64,000 nucleotides of DNA from Ahaetulla prasina (lineage: Eukaryota > Chordata > Lepidosauria > Squamata > Colubridae). Position numbers and translations under genes: made by a program. The notes beneath the pieces were generated by a model. The model was not told the origin of the DNA and ran no database searches. It saw nothing but the letters and a program-made list of their open reading frames with translations. The stretch is taken from assembly GCF_028640845.1 (NCBI RefSeq), contig NC_080546.1:20429020-20493019 (forward strand), written 5' to 3'. This document shows, piece by piece, positions 9,586-20,870 of the stretch (position 1 is the stretch's first letter; each line of letters starts with the position of its first letter).

Positions 9586-9948
9586 CAGGTATCCTCGATC
9601 TATGACCAGGCACTTAGCGATTGTTTGAAGTTACGACGGACCTCCCTGTGCTCCCATAGTCGGTGCTTGGAAATTGGCCTGCCTTTATGGCAGTTTTTAG
9701 CATTTTATGGTTATGTGACCAAGTTTTACAAGAGTTTTATCAAAAACTCAGATATATTTCTAGTTTTTGGCAAAATTAGTCTATAGAGAATCATTGGTTT
9801 GCTTAAGGACTTTTCTGCTTGCATAACAACCATCACAAAAAGGGTCATAAAATTGGGTTGATCATGTGAGTGACCGCAATTTATGAACATCACAACTTAT
9901 AACTTTAATGGGCAAGCTCTATTACAGTCATAATTCAAGGGCTACCTG
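9586..9948. mobile_element. TA-flanked TIR element, complete
   Basis: The TA target site is at 9584-9585 and 9949-9950. The ends are CAGGTATCCTCGATCTATGAC and, inverted, ...CAAGGGCTACCTG. The family consensus ends look like CAGGTAGTCCTCGACTTA. The interior has ttacgac / cataaaattgggt motifs. It has no transposase. The superfamily is probably Tc1/mariner-like, by TSD only. Confidence 0.72.
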
Positions 9949-9950
9949 TA

Positions 9951-10912
9951 TAAATGAGCATCATAGATATCTTTTAAGTTACAACTGCATGTGTGTAATA
10001 AGACTTTGGGCTACTACTTCATATAAAATAACTAGTGTAGAGACTGAATAAACTGCTGAAGAAAATTCTGGGGACGCAGCTGGAGCTACATTCCAGGTCT
10101 CTGTACTGTACAATCCCCAAAGGATAATCCAGAAAGCAGTAGATAAGAGAAGCAGTAACAGAAGGGCCTAATGTTTGAAAAGAGACCCATTGGGGGAGTA
10201 TTAAGTACCAGATCTTAGATGCTCCACAGAGAACCTCCAAATGTCACCCTTTTTTCCCCTTCAAAGTTCACCCCATGCGCAAATAGCAAAATGTCCTCCA
10301 TGACATTACACAGGCAGGAAACAGAACGTTGAGGTGGAATTGGTATTTCATTTCAATTCTAACTGAGATTCAAGATTTAGCTCTTGACACCAGACTGAGT
10401 CTGGCACCTATTTTGTATCAATGTTAGTGGAAGGTAATGGACCCGACTTCCTAGCTAAGTGTGGATTACACCTTTTTATCTTATTATTTTTCCTTCATCG
10501 TGTTCAAAATAAACAGTTAACCTTTTTTTCCCCCTCACACTGTTTGTTTTGCAGTTAAAACACTATCGGGATGAAAAAAAGAACAGACTGTGAAACTATC
10601 TGAAAATGAAAATCAAATGTGTAAATGGCTTTTTATGGAGCTTCTTATTATATTATTCCTCTTTTAGCATTCCATCAATATATATGAATTTAAATATTAC
10701 AGATAAATATGCTGACTGATGTATTTAAAATATGTATGAAGTCAGGGTTTTGGACACAACAAATTATCCTTCTACTCTTCTTTTAAAATTGAAGATTTTT
10801 TACCTCAGCTTAATTGTAAAAGCGATACATTTCTTCAAAGGTGTTTGCATATACATACATATATGACACACAAACATGCCTAGAAGGATTTTTTTATTAA
10901 TAATAAAGAATA
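9951..10912. other. Unassigned sequence
   Basis: No gene or recognised repeat. A short ATAC-rich tract lies near 10848-10865. Confidence 0.45.
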
Positions 10913-11097
10913 TTTGTAGCTCAGGGTTGAAATGCGGGTCCTTACTGCTCTCTGAGCTTGGTTATTTTCTTGCAGATTTTCATTGCCAAACTAGATAATA
11001 ACATCAGTGCAAGCACTAATGATGATATCTAGTTTGGTAATGAAACATCTGCAAGAAAACAACCAAGCTCAGAAAGCACTAAGGACTCCAAAGGTTT
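10913..11097. mobile_element. Penelope-like inverted-repeat family 3
   Basis: The left arm (ctctgagcttggttattttc ... aactagat) pairs with the right arm (atctagtttggtaatgaaac ... caaccaagctcag) head to head, centred near 11020. The right arm holds ATGATG, a short hairpin and TGAAACATC, a decayed form of the hammerhead-like core. No clear TSD was found. Confidence 0.6.
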
Positions 11098-11438
11098 TTC
11101 AGTCTGGAATTTTAAATCATTTTAAGTATGTCTCTCAAGTTATCTACGATAATGAATTTATTGCAACTATTTAAAGTTACTTCGTTACATCTTATAAATA
11201 TAAACATAACACTTAACTGATCTAGCAAAAGGGAGAAAGGGCTTCTTTGGACCAAGGACTGTATTTAAAAACTAGACTGTAAAACTATGGTGCAAAAATG
11301 GGAACAGGAATTGGCCCCATGGGAATGAGTATAAGAGTATAGATGATATTTAATGTATTTAATATATGAATGGATTTTTTTTCTCCTTCTGGGTATTCTA
11401 CAAGGTCCAGATGAGGGCAGGAGATTTTATAATAAAAA
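11098..11438. other. Unassigned AT-rich sequence
   Basis: Nothing recognised. Confidence 0.45.
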
Positions 11439-11620
11439 GGTGTCCTGGTGGTGTAGTGGTTAGAATGCAGTACTGCAGGAAAACTCTGCCCACAGCTTGG
11501 CGTACGATCCTGATGGGCTCAAGGTTGACTCAGCCTTCCATCCTTCAAGACTGGTAAAATGAGAAACTCTATTTTTTTTGGGGGGGGGGCAATATGCTGA
11601 CATGGTAAATTGCCCAGAGA

Positions 11621-12135
11621 CAGATACTAATACCATTCTATAAAGCCTTAGTAAGACCACACCTAGAATACTGCATCCAGTTTTGATTACCACACTATAA
11701 AAAATATGTTGAGACTCTAGAAAAAGTGCAGAGGAGAGCAGCCAAGATTATTAGGGGACTGGAGGCTAAAACATGAAGAATGGTTACAGGAACTGGGCAT
11801 GGCTAGTCTAGTGAAGAGAAGGACCAGGGGAGACATGATAGCAGTGTTCCAATATTTGAGGGGCTGCCACAGAGAGGAAAGGGTCAAGCTACTTTCCGAA
11901 GCACCTGAAGGTGACAAGGAATAATGGATGGAAACTGATCAAGGAGAGATTCAACCTGGAAATAAGGAGAAATTCTCTAAGAGAACAATCAACCAGTATG
12001 CCTTCAGAAATGGTGGGTGCTCCAACAGTGGAATTTTTTAAGAAGAGATTGGACTGCCATTTGTCAGAAATGGTGTAGGATCTCCTGCTTGGGTGGGGGA
12101 TTGGAGTAGATGACCTACAAGCTCCCTTCCAACTC
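11621..12135 (+). mobile_element. CR1 LINE 3' end
   Basis: The text runs from the RT C-terminal tract (gaatactgcatccagttttg, then gtgcagaggagagcagccaag) to the CR1 terminus tagatgacctacaagctccc and cttccaactc. Reading frames are interrupted by stops and small indels. It is inserted in a SINE. Confidence 0.85.
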
Positions 12136-12160
12136 AGTGCTTAACCTGAGTGTTGTAAAG

Positions 12161-12342
12161 CAGAAGCCCCAACCTTTTGGGTACAGGGACCAGTTCCACA
12201 GAGAAAGTTTTTTTTCCACAGACCAGAGGTGGGCATGGTTTCATATGCTGCCTGCATCCCACAGATGGGGTCTCGCTTGTTTGGGTAGCCCGGTTTCTGA
12301 CTTGCCACGGCCCAGTGGCAATCCATGACCTGGGGGGGGGAT
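12161..12342. mobile_element. hAT MITE remnant
   Basis: The left end CAGAAGCCCCAACCTTTTGG is followed by gggaccagttcc. The right part has cagtggcaatccatgacctg. This layout recalls hAT MITEs with CAGGGGTCCCCAACC ends. The right TIR is decayed into a G-run and no clean second TSD is visible (left candidate ttgtaaag). Confidence 0.65.
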
Positions 12343-12393
12343 CCTATAGTGCTTTATACAAGTCTAAGTGCTATTGCTATTATAATACAAGAT

Positions 12394-12887
12394 AGTTGGC
12401 CACTTTTACCCAGTTTATCCTATTAATAGTGCAGTTATTTGAACCAGTGATATTAACCATTCCGTAAAAGCAATTTTATGTCATCACTGTGTGTGGCATT
12501 TGGAAAGAAGGACTAGGTGACATATAAAAGGTGAAAGATGAACTCTAAAATATTTCTGTAGTTTAACCTGATATGAATTTCAATTACAGATCTTGAAAAT
12601 CTTTCCCCGCATGTTTTAAATCTGTGAAACTGTTTACTGACCCTATCAAAATTTAGCTTTTTTTTTCTTTTTTAATTAACTAGCTGTACAGTCTGTTTTC
12701 ATCCAATTTAACACTAAAACACCTTCTCATTGAATGTTGGTGACAAATGAGGAGAAAAATATAATATGACATCTTCACGAAGAACGAAGAATGCCCACTA
12801 CTGCTTGATTTAACTTACTTATGAACATAATGCAAGGCAATGGCTTTGTTTACACAACATGCTTAATCCAGAGTATTTGATCTGGTA
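12394..12887. other. Unassigned AT-rich sequence
   Basis: No repeat or gene seen. Confidence 0.45.
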
Positions 12888-13203
12888 CAGTGGTGGGTTT
12901 CAAATTTTTTTACTACCAGTTCTGTGGGTGTGGCTTGGTGGGCGTGGCATTGCTTGGTGGGTGGGGCTTGGTGGGTGGGGCCGGGGAAGAATACTGTAAA
13001 ATCTCCATTCCCACCCCACTGCAGGGGAAGGTTACTGCAAAATCCCCATTTCCTCCCGATCACCTGAGACTTGGGAGGCAGAGAATAGATGGGGGCGAGG
13101 CAAGTCAGAATTTTTACTGACTTTTGAGCAATTCACCGAATTGCTCAAAATTTCCACTACCTGTTCTCCATAACTGGTCAGAACCTGCTGAAACCCACCT
13201 CTG
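12888..13203. mobile_element. hAT MITE, TACCGGTTC family, long form
   Basis: The ends are CAGTGGTGGGTTTCA and TGAAACCCACCTCTG, a clean 15-bp TIR with one mismatch. The TSD is atctggta / atatggta (7 of 8). The interior has GTGGGCGTGGC repeats and two gaatactgtaaaatctcc-type blocks, matching 19984-20267. Confidence 0.9.
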
Positions 13204-13636
13204 ATATGGTAGCAAAAATCTAGAAAACTGTTAGATCAGAGATAATGTTGCAGCAGGGATCTGGGGCCCTTCATAACTTTCTTTTGGGGATATTCAAATC
13301 CCAGGATGGGTTTATATTCTAACAAAAAATAAAGTTATTTGTTTCTGATTTTTTTGTTTTTGTTTAACCCTAACCCATCCCTCTGCAGATGTGAAACATG
13401 CAGTTGGAAGTAACAGCACAGATCAGGGGTGTCAAACTCAAGGCTTAGATCTGGCTCACGGGTCCACCCTGGAAACAATGAAGAACCGGCCCGCGGTGCC
13501 TCTGCCAGCAAAAATGGAGCTCAGGAGGGCTGTATGCGGCTTTCCCAGGCTGTTTTCAGCCGTGACAGCCCACTGCAACTATCTGCCAGAAAAAATGGCA
13601 CTCAGGGAGGCCACGCACGGCCCACCTGGGCTCTGT

Positions 13637-13638
13637 TT

Positions 13639-13709
<71 letters not shown>

Positions 13710-14440
13710 TTTGATTAATTAATTAATTAATTAATTTATATACCGCTCTTCTCCCGAAGGACTCAGGGCGGTTTACAGCCAAATAAAAACAAATATCACA
13801 AAAATTAAGAAACATTTTAAGAAGCTAATTCGATCAGGCCAAAACAGACTAAAACTATAATAAAAACCCCATTACAACTACATTAAGCTAGCCCTGCGCG
13901 ATGAAACAAAAAAGTATTTAGCTTGCGTCAAAAGGTCCGGAGGTCAGGGAGTTGACGTATCCCCGGAGGCAGCTCATTCCAGAGGGCAGGAGCCCACACA
14001 GAGAAGGCCCTCCCCCTGGGGGTCGCCAGTCGACATTGTTTGATTGATGGCACCCTGAGGAGACCCTCCCTATGGGAGCGCATGGGTCGATGGGAGGCTA
14101 TTGGTAGCAGCAGGCGGTCCTGTAAATAACCCGGTCCTATGCCATGGAGCGCTTTAAAGGTGGTAACCAACACCTTGAATTGCACTCGGAAGACCACCGG
14201 AAGCCAGTGCAGCTTGCGCAGGAGAGGTGTTACATGGAGCTCGAGTTACTCCCTCTATTACCCGCGCAGACGCATTCTGGACCAGTTGAAGCCTCCAGGT
14301 GCTCTTCAAGGGGAGCTCCATGTAGAGAGCATTACAGTAGTCCAGGCGGGAAGTGACGAGGGCGAGAGTGACCGTGCATAGGGAATCCCGGTCTAGGAAG
14401 GGACGCAACTGGCGTATCAGGCGAATCTGACAGAGGTTTT
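13637..14440 (-). mobile_element. L2-clade LINE 3' part with (ATTT)n tail
   Basis: On the minus strand it runs from the RT C-terminus to the conserved ccgccctgagtccttcgggag hairpin-like 3' end. The tail is (ATTT)n at 13638-13711, extended into (ATTA)n to 13735. It is inserted in the hAT element at 13424-14597. Confidence 0.88.
13928..14408 (-). pseudogene. L2-clade ORF2 C-terminal remnant
   Basis: Two overlapping minus-strand frames (14154-14408 and 13928-14197) encode the L2-type C-terminus. Visible are SRLDYCNALYMELP, LQLVQNASARVIEG, then VFRVQFKVLVTTFKALHGIG, GYLQDRLLLP, RSHREGLLRVPS and ALWNELPPGIRQ. A frameshift near 14180 separates them. Upstream RT motifs are missing. The order of motifs matches the copies at 34.7 and 45.1 kb. 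Confidence 0.88.
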
Positions 14441-14605
14441 GCTGACAGAGGGCTGCAGGTGGCCATCACTGCCGAAAACAGAGTGTTGATAAGTGATGTC
14501 GAGCTGGCCATGCCCACCCTGGCCACACATCCTGGCCCCCCGAGGTCAAACACAACCCCGATGCAGCCCCTCAATGAAATCAAGTTTGACACCCCTGATA
14601 TAGAT

Positions 14606-15347
14606 ACAATAGTGATGCATTGGGCAGTCAGGAATAAATCAAGCCAGAATTCTCACTCAAAGTGCTAATGACCAAACTTCGCAAAAATCATATTTTGGAT
14701 ATAAGAGGCAGACATCCTGTTCCCTTACGAAAATCATGATTCTTGGAAAAGTTGATGAAAAGAAAAAGATGATCGCCCACAGCATTGTGGATGGATTTGA
14801 TTATGATCGCAATGACTGTACAAACAAGTGATATAAATGGTCAAGTGGCAATCAGATCCTTCTGAGAAAATAAGACATGACTTAATGGCACTTCATAAAT
14901 CAATCATAATCTCATATAAAACATTAATTTCTAAACTGGATAGATAAATAAGGAAATGAATTAAGAAATTGCTTCTTGCCTCAACTTTTTTCAAAATGAA
15001 ATATAAGGTGAAAAGTGCCAATAAAATGCACGTAGAAGCCCCAAATATCTGAGAAAAGCAATAATTCTAAACATTGCATAATCTTTACACTTTTGAAGGG
15101 TTTTTTTACAAGCAGATATTTTGCAGCATCAGTTTTATTAATTGTTTACTTCATTTGTTGGCCAGTCTGATCATAAAATAACATGCATAAAGTCAGGGGG
15201 AAATGAAGTTAAATGTTTAAAAATGAATGTTAAATGTTTAAAAAACCAGAATACAAAATGTATGTGCTCCTAAATTCAGTCTTCAATCATAACTTATCCT
15301 CATCCTATGCCAACTAGAACCAATTGGTCATGATAGTTTTCTTAAAG
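14606..15347. other. Unassigned AT-rich sequence
   Basis: No repeat family or gene is recognised. Confidence 0.45.
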
Positions 15348-15359
15348 TCCAGTAGGGAT

Positions 15360-15534
15360 ATCCCAAAGGTGCTTTTTTTGGAGGCAACTGGACTTTGTTT
15401 TTTTCCTTGAAGATGTTTCGCTTCTTCAAGGAAAGCAAAATGTCTTCAAAGAAGAAACAAGAAAGTCCAGTTGCCTCCAGAAAAAGCACCTTTGGGACAA
15501 CCATGACCTGGATGACTGAGAATCTCTACAGATC
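15360..15534. mobile_element. Penelope-like inverted-repeat family 2, short copy
   Basis: Two ~60-bp arms face each other: cccaaaggtgctttttttgg at the left and its complement caaaaagcacc-type text at 15478-15496. The left arm holds gaagatgtttcgcttctt. The flanks tccagtagggat (15348-15359) and tccagtatggat (15535-15546) form a 12-bp TSD with one mismatch. It ends with gactgagaatctctacagat, as in 17804-18336. Confidence 0.7.
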
Positions 15535-15839
15535 TCCAGTATGGATGGAGCTGTCCAAATTTTGACAGGAAGGAATTCTAACATTGAGGGAATTCTAACA
15601 TATAGAAAAAAAACAATGCTGAGTTTTTTGTAAAGATTTTGTAGTCTTATAAAGACTTGAGTCTTGTAAAAAAGGGACCTTGAAGGAGTTTATCCTATTG
15701 TAGCTGGATATGAATACAGGTGAAGTTACTCCTTAAATAACTTAGGACAACCTTAAAGGTGATTTCCTGCACCTTGAATTGCACCTAGAAGACAAATGAT
15801 GCACTCCCAAAGCAGTTATGTGGCTGTACTGTCATATTT

Positions 15840-16361
15840 CAGAATTGCAGAAAAAAACAAATTACTACCAATCTGCCTTCCATTGAAGTGAAAAAGGGGG
15901 CTCTGAAAATGTTTACAGACCCCTTGCATCGTGGACATAAGCTGTTTCAATTCCTACCCTCAAAACGATGCTATAGAGCACTGCACACCAGAACAACTAG
16001 ACACAAGAACAGTTTTTTCCCAAATGCCATCACTCTGCTAAACAAATAATTCCCTCAACACTGTCCAGCTAGTTACTTAGTCTGGTTTACTATTTATCTT
16101 CTCATCATTCCTATCACCTATCTCCTCCCACTTATGACTGTATGACTGTAACCTTGTTGCTGGTATCCTTAAGATTTGTATTGATTGTTTCCCTATGACT
16201 ATCATTAAGTGTTGTAAGTGTTGTACCTTGATGAAGGTATCTTTTCTTTTATGTACACCGAGAGCGTAGGCACCAAGACAAATTCTTTGTGTGTCCAATC
16301 ACACTTGGCCAATAAAGAATTCTATCCTATCCTATCCTATCCTATCCTATCCTATTCCCTA
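15840..16361 (+). mobile_element. AATAG-family LINE, 3' end with (TATCC)n tail
   Basis: A plus-strand copy with the ORF2 C-terminus, the 3' UTR and the hallmark gtgtgtccaatcacacttgg near 16290, then a (TATCC)n tail at 16322-16355. The pentamer differs from the usual TATTC by one base. The frame is decayed: the PSHPGHKLFQ equivalent reads with a substitution at 15930. Confidence 0.85.
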
Positions 16362-16456
16362 GATGACTGTACCAGCTAAAGCTTCCAAATGTTCCTCAAA
16401 GCCACTCCTATGTAGAGCTTATTACTCCAATCAAATGAAAAGTGATTAAGGGATAA

Positions 16457-16544
16457 TTGTTTTATATGAAGGCTGTACACCGCCCTGAGTCCTTCGGGAG
16501 AAGGGCGGTATAAAAGTCTAATTAAATAAATAAATAAATAAATA
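16457..16544 (+). mobile_element. L2-clade 3' terminal fragment
   Basis: Contains caccgccctgagtccttcgg, gagaagggcggtataaaagt and an (AAAT)n tail. Extremely 5'-truncated, and inserted in the older L2. Confidence 0.8.
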
Positions 16545-16640
16545 ATGACTATAAGCAGAATGTCTGTTCTAGGAATGGATGTAGCTGGTGCACAAGATGT
16601 AATTGTGTGAAAATTCTCCTACCACAGATGCTGCCCTACC

Positions 16641-17790
16641 TGTGGAGCAGGAGTTGTGAATTAGGAGAATCCCCAGATTGTGAATTACCACTGAATGGGT
16701 AACTAGGAGGGAATGCCATAGAAAGGCAATGAAAGAAGCTTTACAGAAGGTTAAATGGGTTATTCAGGTCTTCCAGCATCCATGTAAGTGATTCTTACAT
16801 CCAGGTCCATTTCAAACACATACCGTGTAAATGGTCGCTGCAGCACTTTCAAAAGAGAAAGACTTTAAACTCTGTTACTAAACATTATTTAAAGAGGAGC
16901 CACACAACAAGGCATATAAAATTGCTGTACTGAGAAGGTGAAAGGGGAAGACACCAATTTTTAAATAAAACTCTAAAGGAGAGAATTGAATTGGATCTAA
17001 TGTCTCATGCTATGTGGTGAGCATGCTTTCATTCTGTTTGACGTTGCTTAATATGGATTGTATATCTATAGACTGAATCAAGAGACATGAGAGTCAGTTT
17101 GATATTGGGATTAAATACTGGGCTGAAAACTGGAAGCATGAGCGTTCTAGTCCTCCCTTAAAGTGTAAAAAGACAGCTCACAGGATCGTTGCTATGGCGA
17201 AGAAGGTAGACAAAAGCATTATGTACACCTCCTGGAGTTATATAATATAAAAGGCAGGCTTCTTTATCAATCTTCTTGAGATGAGATTGAGCCCAAGCCT
17301 GTTGGTGTTTCAGAAAGTCTTTAAGATATGGTTTTTGTCAAGCAGCTTAGAAATCCCATCATAGAGGAGAATCTGTCAGATAGTTAAAAGAGAGTTAATT
17401 GAACAATTATGTAGGTTTTGCTGCTATTTTATTTTTGGTCTTTATTTTTAATTCAAATTGGTTGTTTTAGTGGGTTTTGTACACTTTTGTTTATTATTAT
17501 CATGTATGCCTCCCAGATCACCGTGTGAGATGGGCAGCTATACAAATGTGATTGAATGAATAAATACATTCTATTTATTCTAGTAATAGAATGTGTGTTG
17601 ATTTAAGAGCTGCTTAAGAGAACGATACCCCAGAAAGAAAAGGCACTCCAGAAATTATTATTGCATCTTTTTTGAGCTGTTAATGATTTTTACTTTCCTG
17701 CTTTATACAATTATATACTGATAATTAGCATTTTTATACACCTATGTATAAGATGAGTTTGGTTTCATATCATACGGTACAAAGAAAACC
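16641..17790. other. Mostly unassigned; possible LINE tail near 17.5 kb
   Basis: No gene seen. At 17497-17572 the text gtgtgagatgggcagctata followed by an A/T-rich AATAAATA tail resembles a LINE or SINE 3' end of the same general type as L2, but the family is uncertain. Confidence 0.4.
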
Positions 17791-17803
17791 AAACAACATT
17801 AGT

Positions 17804-18336
17804 CCCAAAGCTGCTTTTTCAGGAGGCAACTGTTTTTCCTTTGAAGATGTTTTGCTTCTCATCCAAGAAGCTTCTTCAGTTCTGACAGGATAGTGTGAAT
17901 GGAAGGATTTGTATTCCTTGCAAACAGCTGGTCATTTGCATCCTTTTAAGAGGGTTGTTGAAGCACTTGGAGGTTTATCTGTGTCCTTGTGGTCACCTGA
18001 GTAGTGAGCTATACAATTAGCTATACAATTTGGGATGAACACCCTTTGAATTGTGTGGGAGTAGGAATGGATTTCCAGAGAAAAAAATTGCGGACTACAA
18101 GAACCAGGAGCACTACTCAGGTGACTGAGGACAGAGATAAACCTCCAAGTGTTTATATCAGATGTCTGCAAGGAATATGAATCCTTCCATTCCCCACTAT
18201 CCTGTCAGAGCTGAAGAAGCTTCTTAGATGAGAAGTAAAACATCTTCAAAGAAAAAACAAGAAAGTCCAGTTGCTTCCTGAAAAAGCACCTTTGGGACAA
18301 CATGACCTGGATGACTGAGAATCTCTACAGACTTTT
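17804..18336. mobile_element. Penelope-like inverted-repeat element, complete with TSD
   Basis: A 533-bp element bounded by a perfect 13-bp TSD, aaacaacattagt (17791-17803 and 18337-18349). The left arm (17804-18008) and the right arm (18105-18302) are imperfect inverted copies around a ~95-bp centre. Each arm carries gatgagaag..aaaacatctt, a form of the GATGAGAAGCGAAACGTCTT motif associated with hammerhead-like cores of Penelope-like elements. The right end is gactgagaatctctacagac. It encodes no protein. Confidence 0.75.
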
Positions 18337-18439
18337 AAACAACATTAGTGTGCTATGTGAATGGAATTATAAATCAGAATTGACTGGAGGTATTGTGGTC
18401 TTGTCGTCCTACATGTCAACCTGTCTACCTAGTAATACA

Positions 18440-18815
18440 CCCATAGCAAGCAAAACTCCGAGGCAGGTAGATTCTTCGAAGAATAGTTTTATTGGGTATA
18501 TCATATTGGCACAGTTCTGGTGAAAACTGACTGTAATAGTTCCCATGGTTTTCACCTAATTAAAAGTAAAAGTCTTTCCCCTTCCCTAAACAATCAGTCA
18601 CATGGTCCAATCACGATACCGCACGGTTGCCTGATAACATCACTCTTCCTCTCTCTGACAAGGTGTGAGAATGTTCTTGGTTCCCAGGAGAAAGGTTTTT
18701 GTTTTGTTTTTTGGCTACAAAGCCTCAGCTATCTCTATTCCTCCCTCCCTGTCCTTCAGCTCCAGTTGGTAACAATGAAGCCTCAAAATGGCTTCGGTCA
18801 GGTTAGCTACAGGGT
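18440..18815 (-). other. Possible LTR-like fragment
   Basis: On the minus strand a polyadenylation-like CCCAATAAAACTATTCTTCG lies at 18483-18502. The surrounding moderately GC-rich sequence differs from its neighbours. No matching second LTR, primer-binding site or coding region is visible. This is a tentative reading only. Confidence 0.25.
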
Positions 18816-18841
18816 TGACACTGTCCAGGTCATTCCATTTA

Positions 18842-19193
18842 AGGTAAAGATTCCCCTTGCACATATGTGCTAGTTGTTCCTGGCTCTAGGGGGTGGTGCT
18901 CATCTCTGTTTCAAAGCCGAAGAGCCAGCGCTGCCCTAAGATGTCTCCTTGGTCATGTGGCTGACATGACTAAATGCCAAAGGTCAACGGAACGCTCTTA
19001 CCTTCCCACCAAAGGTGGTCCCTGTTTTTCTGCTTGCATTTTTTACGGGCTTTCAAACTGCTAGGTTGGCAGAAGCTGGTACAGGTAATGGAAGCTCACC
19101 CCATTATGCAGCACTAGGGATTCGAACCGTTGAACTCCCAACCTTTCGATCAACAAGCTCAGCATCTTAGCCCCTGAGCCACCACATCCCCTA
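18842..19193 (-). mobile_element. Type 2 SINE, full-length
   Basis: A perfect 12-bp TSD, tcattccattta, lies at 18830-18841 and 19194-19205. On the minus strand the head is ggggatgtggtggctcaggg, the B-box is ggttcgaatcc, and the 3' end is gaacaactagcacatatgtg followed by aatctttacctt. The tail weakly echoes Bov-B 3' text (agtcgg..acgact), suggesting Bov-B mobilisation. That is an inference. Confidence 0.88.
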
Positions 19194-19205
19194 TCATTCC
19201 ATTTA

Positions 19206-19975
19206 GATTCCAACAATTCAGAAATGAAAAAGATACAGGAAATTGCTTTGTTCCAAGCCCAGTAATGAAACTCTCTGTCTGAGCGGTGCCAGCACTGACT
19301 AGCAACAGGTTCTCAACCACTTTTTGCAAAAAGAAAGAGAAAATCTTGCTTAAACTGCTGTAATTAACTTGGGACCTTCTGCAGCATGCCAGCAAGCTAC
19401 AGCCATACGCTTTAATCTAGTCTATTAATTTTAATCTACCTCCCCAATTTCCAAAGGTATATTGTTCTTATGTGCACCAGCAAAACAGGCAATTAAGTTT
19501 ATGAATTCTGGGAGAAAAAAAATTACATGAGAGGTCTGTGCACAAACTGCAACTGATTATAGAGGGTGCTTCACTGCATGGCATTTAGCTTCCAACATCA
19601 CGTTTTAAAAGAAACTTGCTTTTGAAATTGGCCTGAAATTTTGAAAACATCTGTACATAATAGAGGCAGTGGATTTCTTCTCAGGAGGAGGTTCTATACC
19701 AGGGTTCGTGGATATTTACTTCTAAGAAACTTAAGTATGATTTGCTGCCTCAAAAAACATGCTGGACGTGTTTTCACAACAAACACACTCATCCCAATCA
19801 TTCACTTACATAGTCAAATCTCCTTTGTAGTGATTCTGCTAACACGGAATCACACAAATTGGCTTAAAGTTCATTTTTGGGGAGAGCAAAAATAAATGCT
19901 CACTTTCTTCAGAAGTGCTACATCCATTGGTGAGCTCTAGCACATCCCTGGCCTTTACTCTTTGCCAACAGGCAG
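19206..19975. other. Unassigned sequence
   Basis: No gene or repeat recognised. Confidence 0.45.
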
Positions 19976-19983
19976 CTGTAGGT

Positions 19984-20267
19984 CAGTGGTGAAATCCAAA
20001 TTTTTTACTACTGGTTCTGTGGGCGTGGTTTGGTGGCCCTGGCAGGAGAAGGATACTGCAAAATCTCCATTCTCACCACACTCCAGGGGAAGGATACTGC
20101 AAAATTCCCATTCCCTCCCCACTCCTGGAGGAAGGATGTTGCAAAATCTCCATTCCCACCCCTTTCTCTGGCCAGCCAGTGGTGGCATTTGCCTGTTTTC
20201 CGAACTACTCAAAATTTCCGCTACCGGTTCTTCAGAACCTGTCAGAACCTGCTGGATTTCACCCCTG
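19984..20267. mobile_element. hAT MITE, TACCGGTTC family, complete
   Basis: Perfect 8-bp TSD ctgtaggt at 19976-19983 and 20268-20275. The ends are CAGTGGTGAAATCC and GGATTTCACCCCTG. Internally it has three imperfect copies of a ~40-bp block containing aaggatactgcaaaatctcc. ACCGGTTC lies near the right end. Confidence 0.92.
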
Positions 20268-20275
20268 CTGTAGGT

Positions 20276-20730
20276 GTGTTTAGGCCACTCCATCCAATGA
20301 ATATTTGGACAGTGTGTGCTGTACTCCTAACCCTTGACAGTTATTTATTTAAGTTTTAAGTGACAGATTGCTTTTTCAGCCACTTATATGGACATTTTTA
20401 ATCTTAAATTAATTTTTGTGAGAGCTCCAGGTATTTTTATTGTTTTTGTAGTTTTGCCTGTGTAGTTATTTATGTAGCACCTGCTGTATCACAGAATATG
20501 GTACTCACCTGGATCCATATGGGCCTCTCAGCAGGATCCCTTTCAGCTTCTTTACAGTTCATTTTAAATAAACATACTGCCAAAACTTCCAAAAAGGGGT
20601 GGATTTTCCTCATCCCTCAATCTAACTGGAATTTCCATGGATTTACTTATATTTTACAGCGTAAAGAAGCAGTGTAAAGACATGTGGTCATTATACAGAG
20701 ATATGTAAGATCAACAGGAAACGGCATCTC
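20276..20730. other. Unassigned sequence
   Basis: Nothing recognised. Confidence 0.45.
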
Positions 20731-20870
20731 AATAGAATAGAGTAGAATAGAATTTTTATTGGCCAAGTGTGATTAGACACACAAGGAATTTGTCTTGGTG
20801 CATATGCTCTCAGTGTACATAAAAGAAAAGATACCTTCATCAAGGTACAACACTTAATTATGGTCAAACC
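20731..20870 (-). mobile_element. AATAG-tailed LINE, short 3' end
   Basis: Tail aatagaatagagtagaatag, then ttggccaagtgtgattagac and gctctcagtgtacataaaag. Only the last ~140 bp of the LINE is present. Confidence 0.88.

Larger units (their letters stand above)
11439..12393 (+). mobile_element. Type 1 SINE broken by CR1 and hAT
   Basis: The head and body are at 11439-11620 (gtagtggttagaatgcagta, ggttgactcagccttccatc), a short piece at 12149-12160, and the tail at 12343-12393 (ctttatacaagtctaagtgc, then tattgctatt). The intervening blocks are a CR1 (11621-12135) and a hAT (12161-12342). Joining the three pieces gives a normal type 1 SINE layout, so both insertions are younger than the SINE. Confidence 0.82.
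13424..14597. mobile_element. hAT element carrying an L2 LINE
   Basis: The ends are CAGGGGTGTCAAACTCA and AAGTTTGACACCCCTG. The TSD is gcacagat / atatagat, whose three differences are all transitions. The inserted L2 (13637-14440) makes up most of the length. The flanking hAT parts match the hAT at 7058-7624. Confidence 0.82.
15745..16640 (-). mobile_element. Old L2-clade LINE, broken by two LINE insertions
   Basis: Segments 15745-15835, 16362-16455 and 16548-16640 align in order with the L2 copy at 14150-14440 (caccttgaattgcacctaga; then tatgtagagcttattactcc; then tctaggaatggatgtagctg). An AATAG-family LINE (15840-16361) and a younger L2 3' end (16457-16544) interrupt it. Confidence 0.72.

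Noticed and set aside
13638..13735. Long ATTT array as an independent microsatellite or CRISPR-like array
   Set aside because: It is the 3' tail of the minus-strand L2. There are no spacers or repeat-spacer order anywhere in the window.
18219..18247. Family 2 motif as an active hammerhead ribozyme
   Set aside because: The first core box reads TTAGATGA and does not match CUGANGA, and the GAAA box is decayed to TAAA. It is kept only as evidence of family resemblance.
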